Assembly: GCA_002633025.1 (NCBI GenBank)
Contig: NMRB01000410.1
Location: 244,780 to 308,779, forward strand
Direction: 5' to 3'
From: Notospermus geniculatus
Taxonomy: Eukaryota; Nemertea; Pilidiophora; Heteronemertea; Lineidae
DNA length: 64,000 nucleotides
Shown here: one piece after another, positions 21,020 through 32,127 of the stretch
Layout: each line of letters starts with the position of its first letter
Position numbering within the stretch: the stretch's first letter is position 1
The notes under the pieces: generated by a model
Seen by the model: the letters and a program-made list of their open reading frames with translations, nothing else
Told to the model about the DNA's origin: nothing
The model's database searches: none
Made by a program: the position numbers and the translations under genes

Positions 21020-21345
21020 TATGCCAATTTCAACTTTGTTCTCAAAAGTGTAATTGTGACCCTTTTTTGACCCTTACTGGGGCCCTTCTTAAGTCCAAAC
21101 CCCAGATTTATTTTTTTCTTAAGTTGTGTATTTCTAATCACTGATATGAGGGGGCTATTTGGCGTGAATATCATTGTTGTTCTCAAAAGTGTAAATGACT
21201 GCCACTTTTTTGGGGGGTTAGTAACCCCCCAGAACCTAAAGCCCAGGAATGCCATGCTTAAGAAATGGGTTTTATTCATCCCCCAGTTACTACTGATAGA
21301 ATGAGACCATCAAACCTTTCGTTCTCAAAAGTGTAAATAAAAGTG
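21020..21345. repeat. GTTCTCAAAAGTGTAAATGA repeats
   Basis: Three copies of a TTCTCAAAAGTGTAA word, spaced about 140 bp apart (about 21040, 21180, 21320), in DNA private to segmental copy 1. No coding capacity seen. Confidence 0.6.
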
Positions 21346-21359
21346 GGCTGGCTCTCTGA

Positions 21360-21631
21360 CTATATGAGGGTGTTTTGAACAAATGTATCATACATTTGTT
21401 CAAAACACCATCATACATTTGTATGATGATGAATGATGATGACCAAGCTTGTTGTTGTGGATTTCCATCTACACAATGCAGCTAAAAGTTTGAACATCAT
21501 CATACGTGTTGGATGCTATTCAAGCTTGTTGGGAAAACGGTCCACACCGATCATACATTTGTCCATGAACATCGTCATACAAATGTATGATGATGTTTTG
21601 AACAAATGTATGATCGTGTAGACGGGCCTTT
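21360..21631. repeat. GGCCCGTCTACACGATCATA MITE, rearranged copy
   Basis: The right arm, GTGTAGACGGGCC then TTA, is complete. The left arm is replaced by nested ATACATTTGTTCAAAACA inverted words. A fuller copy is at 34019-34524. Internal sequence carries many ATGATG and CATACATTTG palindromes. Confidence 0.6.
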
Positions 21632-22332
21632 AGAGGTCGACGTAGGAGATACGTCTGAATGACCCTGTATTGAGAGGCTGGGAGACTACAGGTATGCTCG
21701 CCGTACACGGTCAAACTTTTCATACGATTGACGGGAAATTCGGCCTCGTTGGTGGTAAAGACAATAGGAGCTGTCAGCGAGTTGACCAATAGGTGTCACT
21801 ACCGCCCAATTCAGTGCATATAGCGGACCCTGTCATTATTGATCGAGCAGCAATCACGTAGATTTTCCTGTACATTGGTCCGCTAGAACTTTGCTGCCAT
21901 CTGTTGGCAATATGCGCGGCTGACTGCTCCTATAGGAGCAATGGACCTTGTACCAAAAATTTAATCTGCATTTCAACTCGCTCCTTTATTTGAATTTGGT
22001 GAAAATTCTGAAGATAATTTAACCAGCAAGTGAAGTCGCGGACGCCGCATGATCGGAGAATCATAAAATCATCGGCTAGCAAGGACGCCCCCTATCGCCT
22101 CGAAAATGACCAATATCACGATGGATGGAGGCGAAATAACCGGGAACATGACCATCAGTCAATTTCCCGTCGATAATTCTTGGTTGATGCTGTTAGCGTT
22201 CAAGTACATGACAAGGATCGGATCTATATTGATAATCTTATACTCGCAACTTGGAATTACCATAGATTACAGAACTTTTAAAACCTTATGTGAATCGTTT
22301 TCTGAAGCATACATTGGGTCAACAGCAATGCC

Positions 22333-22707
22333 GCTGAAAGGGTAAATGTCGTCCTGGGTATATACAAAGATTACCCAGGATCTCAATTTTCACTAAAACA
22401 ATACCCTGGGTGTAGTTTCGGTAGTCGAACATCACCCAGCATCATAGTATGACACCTGGATTCGAGGTTGTCTCGCCCGTGGTCACGTGACCGTCTGAAG
22501 AATGTCATGAACAGCTACACTCAACAAGTACCGCGGCGCGAGACCGGGAGATTCGACGGGACTTCTAAATAGGATTCGTTCCTAGGCATAGATTGCGGAA
22601 GCTAGGTGATGTTCGGCTACCGAAACTACACCCAGGGTATGTTTTAGTGACGACTGAGATCCTGGGTAATCTTTGTATATACCCAGGACGACATTTACCC
22701 TTTCAGC
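22333..22707. mobile_element. Long-TIR foldback element in Y1
   Basis: 375 bp with inverted repeats of about 105 bp beginning GCTGAAAGGGTAAATGTCGT. The Y2 equivalent reads ATGCC-GTAAATTAG with nothing between, so this is an insertion. No clear target duplication is seen. The DNA just left of it (22241-22332) is also foreign to Y2. Confidence 0.85.
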
Positions 22708-23150
22708 GTAAATTAGTTCCTAGTACAATAGCCATTAGGGAGGTTTCCAAATCTGACGAAAAACGAAGTACGAAATACGAAATTCAACTTCATTTCCAGG
22801 ACCTGATGTATTTCTTGTGGATGGTTGGTACCACGGCACAAATGTCTCTGGTGCCAGTGCGTCGTTCAGCCTATCATGTAAGACCGAGAGAGTTATGGTG
22901 CATCTTGCATTTTTAAATTTTCACTTCGTAAGTACGAAATGAAAACGAAAGATAAATTTCAAAGTTTAATATATACCATCCCTCCGTCAGTCTAATGTCA
23001 TACGCGAAAAGACGCTCATGCAGCAGGAGATATTTGTAGTACCAACCATTTCCTGAGATACATAAAATCATGGACATGATGGAAGTGAAGTCCAATTTCG
23101 TGTTTCGTCAGATTTGCGAAACCTCACTAATAGCCAATATAGTACCTTAA

Positions 23151-23445
23151 AGGTGCTCTAGTTCAAATTGTAAACATTACGGTTTGTTTATTTACATGGT
23201 TGATTATAATAGTTATTTTTCCTCGGACAGGTGGCAGCACCGTGTATACCAAAACATAAATGTTATCTATTTTGATATCTATCTTGATAAATATTCTTGT
23301 AACTGAAATATATTTATGACTTAACGCTCAAAAACAAACAAAAATTTGTGAAAGGCGAGGTTTAATTCGATTTTATCTGATTTGTTAGTACCAGAAGTTG
23401 ACAATAGATGGCACACCGTAATGTTTACAATTCGCTAGAGCACCT
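23151..23445. mobile_element. TTAA-flanked MITE B, copy 1
   Basis: 295 bp with ends AGGTGCTCTAGTTCAAATTG and complement, flanked by TTAA on both sides (23147-23150, 23446-23449). TTAA duplication is the signature of piggyBac-type elements. Intron 1 of Y1; the orthologous copy in Y2 is 36507-36804. Confidence 0.8.
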
Positions 23446-24448
23446 TTAAGTGAGAATCAGTGGATTTGATTGGCAATTACGTATCACGTGCCGATGTAAC
23501 ATGGCGCCCACCATGGCAGGGACTGAAATATCACTTGGGATGACATTTCAGTTTGAATATCAATGTACGTTTTGTATATACATGTACATGTAGTTTCAGA
23601 TCCTACCGCCAGGCGGATTAGATAGAAATCGGTCGCGCGGTGAGGTCGGGAACTTGTCGATGGTATTCTGTCTCTTTCCAACTTGAGATTCAGTGGTCAG
23701 CGGTGGATACAGAGGGGGGTTCTGGGGGTTGAAACGTTTTTTTTTATCGCTAAACATAAAACATCTCGCTTGTAGCGTAGCACCCGCCCGTGTCTCTGAT
23801 GTAATCATTGTGATACAATAATTGCATCAAGCCGATGGCACGCTAGAGTCCAGAGGCCCCTACCTGCACAACCCACCCCTCGAGAAAATCGCTGGATCCG
23901 CCCCTGGTGGTGTGGCATCCACTTAGTATGCTTTGGGAGATATTGGCATTTTCCAGATGGCAACTCGGGTACTTGGATGGTAAATCCTCTACCCTGACAG
24001 TTCTGCCACCTGTTAAGTGGCGACATCTCTCTAGGTACTTTACAGTAACATTGTTTCATCTCATTCGTAACGAATACATGGATATGATCATCAATTGCAC
24101 GTACATTAGTGGCAACATGCATGTGCTGTATAGGCCTACCCGCGGTATGATACTTGCGTACGTCTACTTGACTAACTAGTGTGTCACAGAAAACTTGATT
24201 TTTGCGCATTTTCATTTTCATTTAGGTTTCTTTATTTCTTGACCAACGCCGGTGGTATCACGTCGGGTCTTTTCCTAGCCGAGATGTCCGTTGACCGCGC
24301 CATAGCCGTCTGGGCTCCTATGAAGGCGGCCATCTTGTGCAGCCCGTCACGTGCTAAGAAGGTCATGGCCATAACGGCATTGTTTGCGTTTGTATGCGAC
24401 ATACAATTGTTCTGGGTCATGGCATACAGCATTGATGAAAGAACAGGT

Positions 24449-24550
24449 AAATAAATTGCAATAAAAAAGTGTATTGCAAAGTGTATTGCAATACAAAAGT
24501 GTATTGCAATTGTATTGCAAAAGTGTATTGCAATACAAAAGTGTAGTATT
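24449..24550. repeat. GTATTGCAA short tandem repeat
   Basis: About eight imperfect GTATTGCAA / AAAAGTGTATTGC units start just after the donor of Y1 exon B. The Y2 copy has only one or two units at 37990, so the expansion is recent. Confidence 0.85.
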
Positions 24551-25491
24551 GAATCAGTGTAAATATGACAACTCTATGCAGACTGTCAAGCTGGTTTGTC
24601 GCTGTGATTCGGTGACCAAACAGTTGGTGATAGTTTGCAGAGTGATTGCAGAGTCTGATATACATACCAAAAGGGCTTCAGTACCCTTAGTTCGAATCCT
24701 GTCCCTCATCGCCACCCGCCAGAGTGCCGAGACAGAGAGGTCTTCAGATCTGCCGAGCGATTAGAAAGAAATGTCTCAATGAGAAATGAGTTGACAACAA
24801 CATTGACATTTTTTTCTGAAACCTCTGTATGTAGCATAAAAAAGATAGGAGGTTAAGCCCCCCCCCCCCTCATAAACAACATGGCATAATGTTCTCCAGC
24901 ACTGTTCAATCAGGATCACGATGCATCCCGACGATGACAGTCATTTTATTCCATCCGGTGTCGAATATTCGCACTTTTTTTAAAGGTATGTCTTTGATAG
25001 AGTTCGTTACTCCCGAAACTCCTCTTTTTGCCACTCTATCCATGCTTCTTCAACTCCTGGTTGGAACTATGATGCCGTTTCTCATTATCATCGGCTGCAA
25101 CATCGCCATCATCATCGGCGTGAGACGAGCAGAAGATAAACGTAAACAAATGACAGCGACGTCTGGCGGCAATCACAAAAATACAAAATCACGTTTGAGG
25201 GAAAGCAAGTACATGATGCGCATGCTCGTGATGGTGAGCCTCGCTTACGTTTTTTGTTCCATACCAGTGAGAATGTATGCATTTTATATACAAGTCCCAA
25301 GAATCGGTGCCATGTACAACATGACAGTGATGTACTGGTTTCTGCGGTACAAAATTGAGTCCTGGGCACTCGGGCTGGTTTGGGAAGTCAACTACGCAGT
25401 GAATTTCTATATGTATGCGATTGGCGGAGGGAACAAATTCCGGAACGATGCTAAAGAAATATTTTCAAGATGCCGCAGGAAAAAGGCTTGA

Positions 25492-27260
25492 TCTGCTCTT
25501 TACATGTCTCTAATGATGTTCTCCTCTGGTACACCAATAAAGGGAAACACTGATACAAGAAACACGGCAGATGTAGCACTGGTATGGCCTACTATTTTAA
25601 AATAAAGCCGGGGACTTCAACCCTGATCTTTTTTGGAACACAGAATTCTTTTCATTGTTTTGTGATTGTGCTCTGCCTGTTGGCCAACGTACAAAATTCG
25701 AAACCTCTTTACAACTTAAACAGGACAAAAAAAATAATAATAATTTATTATTAAAAGCGCTTTCCATCAAAAGATCTCGAAGCTCTGTACAAAATGGTCA
25801 GTTAAAAGAATTGATATTTACAGTACAAACGCCCCCTCAAAAAACCTACGCTACAAAATTTGAAACTTCGTTGCAACTTAAACAAGAGACAGCCGCAACG
25901 CCCCCTTAAAAAATCTATGCTGCAATTATATAGTTAAATTAAAGATATCTGAGCAGGGAGAAATGTGAATAGGAAAGAAATGGTTGAAAACACGTCTCTA
26001 ATTTCCACTGTATAAACACTGCCCTGTAGTACGAACTTTGTCGCAGAGTATCTTCCTGGTCGTGTGGTACTTCGGCCTGTTGCCGCTCACAACGTGATGC
26101 TGAACACCTTCGGATCTTCAGACGGCAGGCTCATGAAATATGAAGGCGTCTGCTTACATTCAGGAAGCAACAACTGGACTTGAGCATTTCTGGTTTGAAA
26201 CAAGTGCAGTTGTTTTCGTCTTGTGAATGGATAAGCAGTGAACCCAGGTCGCGTCCACCGTCCAGCCAGTAGGATATCTTGGTTGAAGTCTGATGGATGT
26301 GGATGGCTGGTGGTCGAGCGGTCTAACACGCTTGACTTTCAATTCTGACAGGGTCGGTGCGTGGGTTCGATCCCCGGCCAGGACACATACAAGTTGTGAA
26401 AAAAGTTGTGAACCAATGGGAGCAGTCAGCCGCGCATATTGCCAACAGATGGCAGCAAAGTCTTAGCGGACCAATGTACAGGAAAATCTACGTGATTGCT
26501 GCTCGATCGATAATGACTGGGTCCGCTACATGCATTGAATTGGGCTGTAGCGACACCTAGTGGTCAACTCGCTGACAGCTCCTATTTAGGGTCTGTCGGA
26601 TGAGACTGAAAGCCTTGGTCCCTTGTACCTGAGTGTCTATGCCAGGGCAAGTAAAAGACCCCACACAGGTGGACAGTAGCCTGTCGTGGACTCCATACCA
26701 TTAGTATAAGCTTAAGACCCTCAAAAGGGTTACGAAGCTTCCAAACGATACATACATACATTTCACAAATCAACATCTGATGTTCAACAGCCACTCGCGG
26801 TACGGGTTGACACGCATTGCATTCTTCTCGTGTTCGCGATGCATGTTACCGTTCGCATTGGCTGTCAGTTTAAGCTAGATTCATAGTTCTCCGCCTCTTT
26901 GCGCTTTGCGCCTGTCCGTTCCGTATGCTTATCTGTGGTACAATGTACATGTACCAACAATAAAATTACTTTTTCTACCACGCACTCACAAACGAAATGG
27001 ACACGCGCAAAGCGCAAAACGCAAAGTATGAATTGGCCTTAAGTCGATTTACTTTGGAGAATAAGCGATTCCCGAAGTGACAGCACGTAAATATCATTAA
27101 GTCAGTGTCATAATAATCTAATGCCGCCATATCCATCCCCTCTACAGCACGGGATACAATAACGGATTAAGCGTTAACGGCTTTATTCCCGTGACAAACA
27201 ATACCGGCTGAAAAGGAAAGGGCAGTAGATTCTATTCCACCCTACACAGAGCTCCAAAGA
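25492..27260. other. 3' flank of Y1 (repeated family flank, no gene)
   Basis: AATAAA lies at about 25541 and 25599, likely polyadenylation signals of exon C. Then come AAATTTGAAACTTC / CAACTTAAACA subrepeats and a stretch (GGAAGCAACAACTGGACTTG, GGTTGACACGCATTGCATTC) that recurs after each Y-type exon C at 39040-39840, 50930-51720 and 56190-56890. A tRNA-like SINE head interrupts it. No conserved long frame is shared by the four copies. Confidence 0.6.
26294..26392 (+). mobile_element. tRNA-derived SINE head
   Basis: Box A-like TGGTCGAGCGG and box B GGGTTCGATCC, 42 bp apart, in a Ser/Leu-like tRNA layout. The anticodon stem does not fold and the acceptor pairing is poor, so it is not a functional tRNA. 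It interrupts the Y1 3' flank relative to the Y2 flank near 39757. The tail continues with GTTGTGAAAAAAGTTGTGAA. Confidence 0.6.
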
Positions 27261-27274
27261 AAAGAGCACAAAAG

Positions 27275-27590
27275 TCGACACACAAAATGATAATATACAG
27301 GAAGTAAACTTCCAAAGTTTCGCAAATTTTCCACCCCAACCGGGGTCTTCCTCAGGCCCTTCTAGTAAGGAACTCCAGAAAAGACTGAGCTGAATCCCAA
27401 ATGTAGATCTGAAATATCCTGTAGATCTGTATCCTGTATCCTGAAGTATCCTACAGGATACTTCAGATCTACATTTGGGATTCAGCTCAGTCTTTTCTGG
27501 AGTTTCTTACTAGAAAGTGCCTGAGGAAGACCCCGCTTGGGGTCGAAAATTTGCGAAATTTTGGAAGTTGACTTCCTGTATATTACCCCA
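27275..27590. repeat. Large inverted repeat, ~150-bp arms
   Basis: The left arm (about 27282-27430) and right arm (about 27440-27588) are near-complementary, including CTGAATCCCAAATGTAGATC and complement and AACTCCAGAAAAGACTGAG. Each arm contains a CCTGAGGAAGACCCCG ... GGGGTCGAAA stem resembling element termini seen at 9.3 and 10.7 kb. No coding capacity. Confidence 0.75.
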
Positions 27591-28439
27591 CACAGAGCCG
27601 ACGTGAAGAAATTTTTGGCGACTGAAGGGAGTTCTTCTGATGGTTATTCTTGTTACTGTCTGATGAAGTTTGGATCCGACTGTTCGGATGGAAAGATTGA
27701 GTCCACGAAGCTTTATTTTGTCTTTTTTCTCTGATTAGATGTTAATCCATGTTTGACACACATGCATTGTGGTACCACTCGACTTTTCACTGATGTCAAA
27801 AGAGAGTTTCATCGGGATGGCAAAAATAGATTCAACCGAAAACGTGACAATCAGCCAAGCTCCGGCTGATGAATATCTACTGATGCAACTCGTGTTCAAT
27901 TACATGACACGAATTTGGTCAGTATTGATAATCATAATCGGATTGCCTAGCAACGCCATGGCGTTCCTGGTTGCTGCGAAACGAAGTAACCGGAACAAAT
28001 CGACGTGTACCTACATGGGTGGGTTAGCCATCGCCGACAGCATTGTCCTCGTCAACTTTATTTTTTATTCCTATCTCTTTTTCTGGCTTAGAGGGGAGGT
28101 TTTTCCAAACCAGGAACTGGCGTTTATGTGAGTATTGTTGCAGAAAAGAAAGTGCTGCACATTATTCGTCATGGGATACTGATACTGACAGAGTCGGCAG
28201 AGCTGGTAAAATGGGTCGAGTGGCGTCCGTCGGTCGGTTGATCGGTCGGTGCATGTGGCCTTCCATACATCCGTCACGAAGACAAATTCGAGAACTAATG
28301 CGCGAGGTTCTAGCTATAACACATGTTTCTAGATTTAGAAACATGTGATTCCTTCGTGATTTTCGGCTGCGGAAACATTTAGGTTTACATGGCCCACTAC
28401 GTTGGTGTCAGCACAGAGTTCAGGCTATTTTAGTGTAAG

Positions 28440-28560
28440 CCTTATGATGATTATGAGATTCTCTGCAAAATCACGTCTTCTTCACGTCAAGTAATCACGT
28501 GAAATCCACGTGAGACGAGGACGTGATTTTCACGTGAATCCAGTGCGCTTGCCATTACTG
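28440..28560. repeat. CACGTGAAATCCACGT palindromic repeat
   Basis: Inverted ATCACGTC / GACGTGAT words about 60 bp apart recur in the equivalent intron of U (about 62625-62710) and in the relic at 54830-54900. It precedes exon B in Z-type genes. It could be a decayed MITE. Confidence 0.55.
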
Positions 28561-28973
28561 CTCTTATTGAAATCTAGGCAAAGTCGTGTTTCGTTAAACC
28601 AGGAGGTTTACGGATTGAACCTAGTTTCAAGCCTTGTGATTTCTAAATGTAGGTTCACGCATTTCATCGCGCACTCGTCTGGTATCAGCTCGGGTCTCTT
28701 CCTGGCCGAGATGTCGTTTGACCGCGCCATAGCCGTCTGGCTTCCGATGAAGGCGGCCATCTTGTGCAGCCCGTCACGTGCTAAGAAGGTCATGGCTACG
28801 ACGGTATTCTTCACATGTATATGCAACATTCAGCTGTTTTGGATCTACACGTACAGTATTGAAGAAAGGACAGGTACTTATTCAAAATATTGCCAACTTT
28901 CTCAAGCTGTGGAACGTAGGTTAATTTCTTTGGGCATGTACTGTACCTCTTGTGTCGTGAGATATGCGGGCTC

Positions 28974-29288
28974 TAGTCTCGTGCCACCAGACTCTTGCAA
29001 TTTCCAATAAATTTCCAATTTTAGAGTCTGGTCTATATGGTTACTTTGACTTGTAATGTTGTAAAACCATCATGGCGGACAATCTACCTACAACTGATGA
29101 CGTAGAACACAACTACACTGTACTTCACGCATGCATGCATAATACATTGGTAGTGATTAGCCAATCAGCGAAGCTGACCTCATTTCGATTCATCGAAATG
29201 AGGTCACTACAATGAGAATTGCGTTCCGTGCCAGACCCTCGGTCTAACGACCTCGGAGTATGACCGAGGGGCTGGTTGCGCGAGACTA
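28974..29288. mobile_element. TAGTCTCG element, copy A, 9-bp duplication
   Basis: 315 bp with ends TAGTCTCGTGCCACCAG and (complement) TAGTCTCGCGCAACCAG. The flanks TGCGGGCTC (28965-28973) and TGCGGCCTC (29289-29297) are a 9-bp target duplication with one change. The same intron of U keeps the empty site TGCGGCCTC at 63134-63142. A 9-bp duplication suggests a Mutator-like non-autonomous element. Confidence 0.88.
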
Positions 29289-30111
29289 TGCGGCCTCGAG
29301 TTCGTTGCAACAATAACAACAACAACAACGACAAAAGAACGTACGGTCTTGTCCAAAAGTTTCTGGACACCAGTTTTTATCTTCCGCTTTCTTTAACATT
29401 AGTGAGGTTTCGCACATCTGACGAAACACGAAGTAGAAGTACGAAATTGGATTTCCATGACGTAGTGTATTTCAGGAGATCGTTGGTACCACAAATATCG
29501 GCTGTTGCAACAGCGACTTTCAGCGTATGACATTAGACCGATAGAGTTTCGGTGTAGATCTACGAAGTGGAAATTTAAAAATTCAAAATGCACCTTAACT
29601 CTCTTGGTCTTACAATGTATATGATATGCTAAAAGACGCACTGGCAGCAGGGACTTTGTTGTACCAACCATCTCCAGAAATACATTAGGTCCAGGAAATG
29701 AAGTTGAATTTTGTATTTCGTACTTCGGGTTTCGACAGATTTCCGAAACCTCACTAGTGTCTCCAGTTTGAAGATTTTTGGCGAAAATTAACAGTAGAAA
29801 ATCTTTGCTCAGTCTGATAATTATTGAGGTCATTAAAAATGTCCGAAAACTCAAAATATTTCTTCAAGGTATGACGTTGTTCCACTGGAAGGTGACGGAA
29901 GCTCCACTTTTAGTCACCATTTCTTTGAATCATCAGCTCATAGTCGGAACAATCCTGCCCTTTCTCGTTATTATCGGCTGCAACATCGGCATCATCGTCG
30001 GCGTCACACGAGCAGAAAATAAACGTAAACAAATCGCAGCGACGTCTGGTGTCAGCCAAGAAAGTAAGAAATCACGTGATAGTGAAAGCAAGTACATGGT
30101 GCGCATGCTCG

Positions 30112-30513
30112 ACCCCCCCCCCCCCGATCTCCCTTGGCCCTTGCTTGCACCTGGATAGGTTATAACTTCCTCCAAGGTTATAACAAACAAATGGCATATT
30201 TGCTTGCCCAATAGCCAAATGTGCTGAATAATATGGCAAGCGCATATCCTGATTAATATTCATTAGGGGGCGTGACATGCTTGCCAAATAGGGACATTTT
30301 TCAGCATTAGATGGCAAGCATGCTTGCTAAGTAAGGACGAAAAAGGGAACTGCTTGGCAAGCATGCTTGCCAAATAAACCCGGCCAAAAAATTATTTGTT
30401 TTTGACCTATCTTTTCAGCTAAAAGCTAGTAAAAATAAAAATAAAAACCTCCCTCCCGACCCTGAAAAACTAAAGTGCCCGGACGCTAAACAAGTAATTT
30501 TTTTATCTGGCCT
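30112..30513. other. Junction DNA between segmental copies
   Basis: It starts with a run of 13-14 C, then 380 bp not homologous to either receptor flank, with repeated GGCAAGCATGCTTGCCAAAT palindromes (three times) and A-rich TAAAAATAAAAA. It joins the broken exon C of Z1 to the intron of X2. It may be an inserted repeat, or a place where the assembly joined diverged haplotypes. Confidence 0.7.
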
Positions 30514-30594
30514 TAGTCAGTACTTGAGCAATATGCGACAAAGGCTGTGTAGGCGTAGCTAATGAAAGTGCAAAGATTCTATTTCTACAGTTAC

Positions 30595-31366
30595 CTGTGA
30601 CTTCGTCCTCGCTATAAGCCAGCGCCCAGAAAAGTTGTATGTCGCATACAAACGTGAAGAATGCCGTCGTGGCCATGACCTTCTTGCCACGTGACGGGCT
30701 GCACAAAATAGGTGCTTTCATCGGAGCCCAGACTGCTATGGCGCGGTCAACGGACATCTCGGCTAAGAAAAGGCCCGAAGTAATACCGCCGGAGTAGCCA
30801 ATGAAAAAGGTGAACCTAGAAAGAACTAACGTAATAGATTTCTGGGCTAGTTTGGAATTACGGTATTTCTTTTCTAACAAAACTTCGCCCAAAAAATGCA
30901 CATTATGCAAACAGAGACGTGGATAGCAAATTCATATGGACGCTACGATACAGCTATATTTGCCATGACGTCATATATGGTAGTCTCGCTGCACCGCCAT
31001 CGATAAATTATGCTAAGTTCCCAGTTGCTCATATACTTACTTGTAAGCCAATCCCGGATCAGGGAGGTAACGCCCAACGCCCCAGAAAAACATCAGTGCC
31101 ACATAAATTAGGTGCACCAACACGAAGCTGTCGGCAAGGGCCAAACCAGCCATGTACGTACACGTCGATAGGTGGCGGTTGCTCGGTTTCGTAGCAACCA
31201 GGAACGCCATAGCGTTGCCAGGCAACCCGAATAGAATCACCAACAGAGATCCAACCTTTGTAACCATGTAGAACGCTTGCTCCATGATCAAGTACTGCTC
31301 AGGTGGTTCTACGATGCTGCCAGATGTAACATTCCCAAATTTCGTATTGGCCATCTCCGTCCTCAT
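30595..31366 (-). pseudogene. GPCR X2, exons A and B only
   Basis: Exon A 31366-31041 and exon B 30815-30595 are nearly identical to X1 and undamaged (N1.50, D2.50, VDRAIAVW), with correct splice sites. The duplication edge at 30514 removes everything beyond exon B, so TM5-TM7 are absent on this strand. Reading on through the donor gives a short tail and a stop. Either a pseudogene or a two-exon donor for an unknown third exon. Confidence 0.85.
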
Positions 31367-31456
31367 CTGCCAAATCAGAGCCGCGAAGAAGTACTGGTCT
31401 TGTAATATTCCGTCGATTCGACTTGGCGTTAGATTACAGACCAGTATATACACTAT

Positions 31457-31574
31457 GGCCCGTATTCTAGAAGCCTCCTTAACTCTAAGGACCACTTTAA
31501 GCTTTTGTATTCTGCCCTGCAAACAATAGCTAAAGGTAAACCTTAGAGTTAAGGAAGTTTTTAGAATACGGCCC
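31457..31574. mobile_element. GGCCCGTATTCTAG MITE upstream of X2
   Basis: 118-bp foldback: left GGCCCGTATTCTAGAAGCCT, right the complement of GGGCCGTATTCTAAAAACTT. Absent from X1 (18244), so it was inserted after the duplication. A related hairpin lies at about 33317-33440. Confidence 0.75.
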
Positions 31575-31985
31575 TCTATATACGATCCTCCGCTGAAATA
31601 GTCCGGCCCTGCTGATGCGGGCAGAGTCAGTAAGGTGAAACCGTCTGACCTCACCGTCGGAGATTTCGAGTAACTGGTTGCCAACTAGTTGCAAACTAAA
31701 AATATCCAGATCCTGAAAGTCGCACAAGTTCAACTTACTTAAAATCAAAAGAAATCTGTGTCGACATAAGCACTCAAAAGACGGCGATGAACTAGTTCCA
31801 GGTAGTTGCGACCGATCGGTATTTTTCTAGTCAGTGGCGACATAAGTTTACAGTTGCAACTAGTTGACGCTATTTCTATCACAGCGTAGGGCGACATAAC
31901 CGAGGCTTTAACCAAATATACGCGAATTTTTCACGGCAACGACAATATTCTCGTTCACGTTCAAGATCTTAACCTCTCTATTATA

Positions 31986-32119
31986 GAGTTCTCGCAAACA
32001 AGCCCCCGAAACGCCAACGCGGACGTCTATATGTATCCTTTTGTTCTGTGCTCCCTTCGTGGCATCGAACAATGGGTTTGGCGTTCGCATTTGGCGTTTC
32101 GGGGGCTTTGTGAAAACTC
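31986..32119. repeat. Foldback MITE, GCAAAGCCCCC family, copy c
   Basis: Orthologue of 18800-18932 in segmental copy 2, with the same arms and core. Confidence 0.8.
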
Positions 32120-32127
32120 CCTATTTT

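Larger units (their letters stand above)
22106..25491 (+). pseudogene. GPCR Y1, exon A broken after TM1 start
   Basis: Paralogue of Y2. Exon A starts normally (ATG 22106, NIT sequon, NMTISQFPVDN) and matches Y2 to 22240. It then switches to unrelated DNA and a 375-bp foldback element, so the rest of TM1, TM2 and the donor are missing; homology to Y2 intron resumes at 22708. Exon B (24226-24446, 221 nt, TM3-TM4, MSVDRAIAVW) and exon C (24986-25491, TM5-TM7) keep frames and splice sites. As a normal three-exon receptor it is dead. The two good downstream exons could still be used by another first exon, which is speculative. Confidence 0.85.
17322..30111. repeat. Segmental duplication, copy 1 (X-Y-Z block)
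   Basis: 12.8 kb that realigns in the same order and orientation with 30514-42690, interrupted by mobile elements private to one copy. The left edge falls in the intron 5' of X exon C; the right edge falls inside exon C of Z1 at the codons for RML. Intergenic DNA 18940-20780 and 25500-27700 is shared and shows no further exon. Confidence 0.85.
27817..30111 (+). pseudogene. GPCR Z1, exon C truncated in IL3
   Basis: Exon A 27817-28127 (MAKIDSTENVT start chosen to match V and U, which have no upstream Met), exon B 28653-28873, exon C from 29870. Sites and phases (2 then 1) are intact. Exon C runs TM5 (LPFLVIIGCNIGIIVG) and IL3 to YMVRML, then at 30111 hits a poly-C tract and foreign DNA, giving a stop after about 15 residues; TM6 and TM7 are lost. 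An upstream in-frame Met at 27769 would add a 16-residue leader. The break coincides with the right edge of segmental copy 1. A 315-bp transposon sits in intron 2. Confidence 0.85.

Noticed and set aside
26294-26392. A second tRNA gene
   Set aside because: Boxes A and B are good, but the anticodon and acceptor stems do not pair; better explained as a SINE head.
29276-29370. AAC trinucleotide tract as a coding feature
   Set aside because: Simple repeat in intron 2, also present in U and Z2; no frame conserved.
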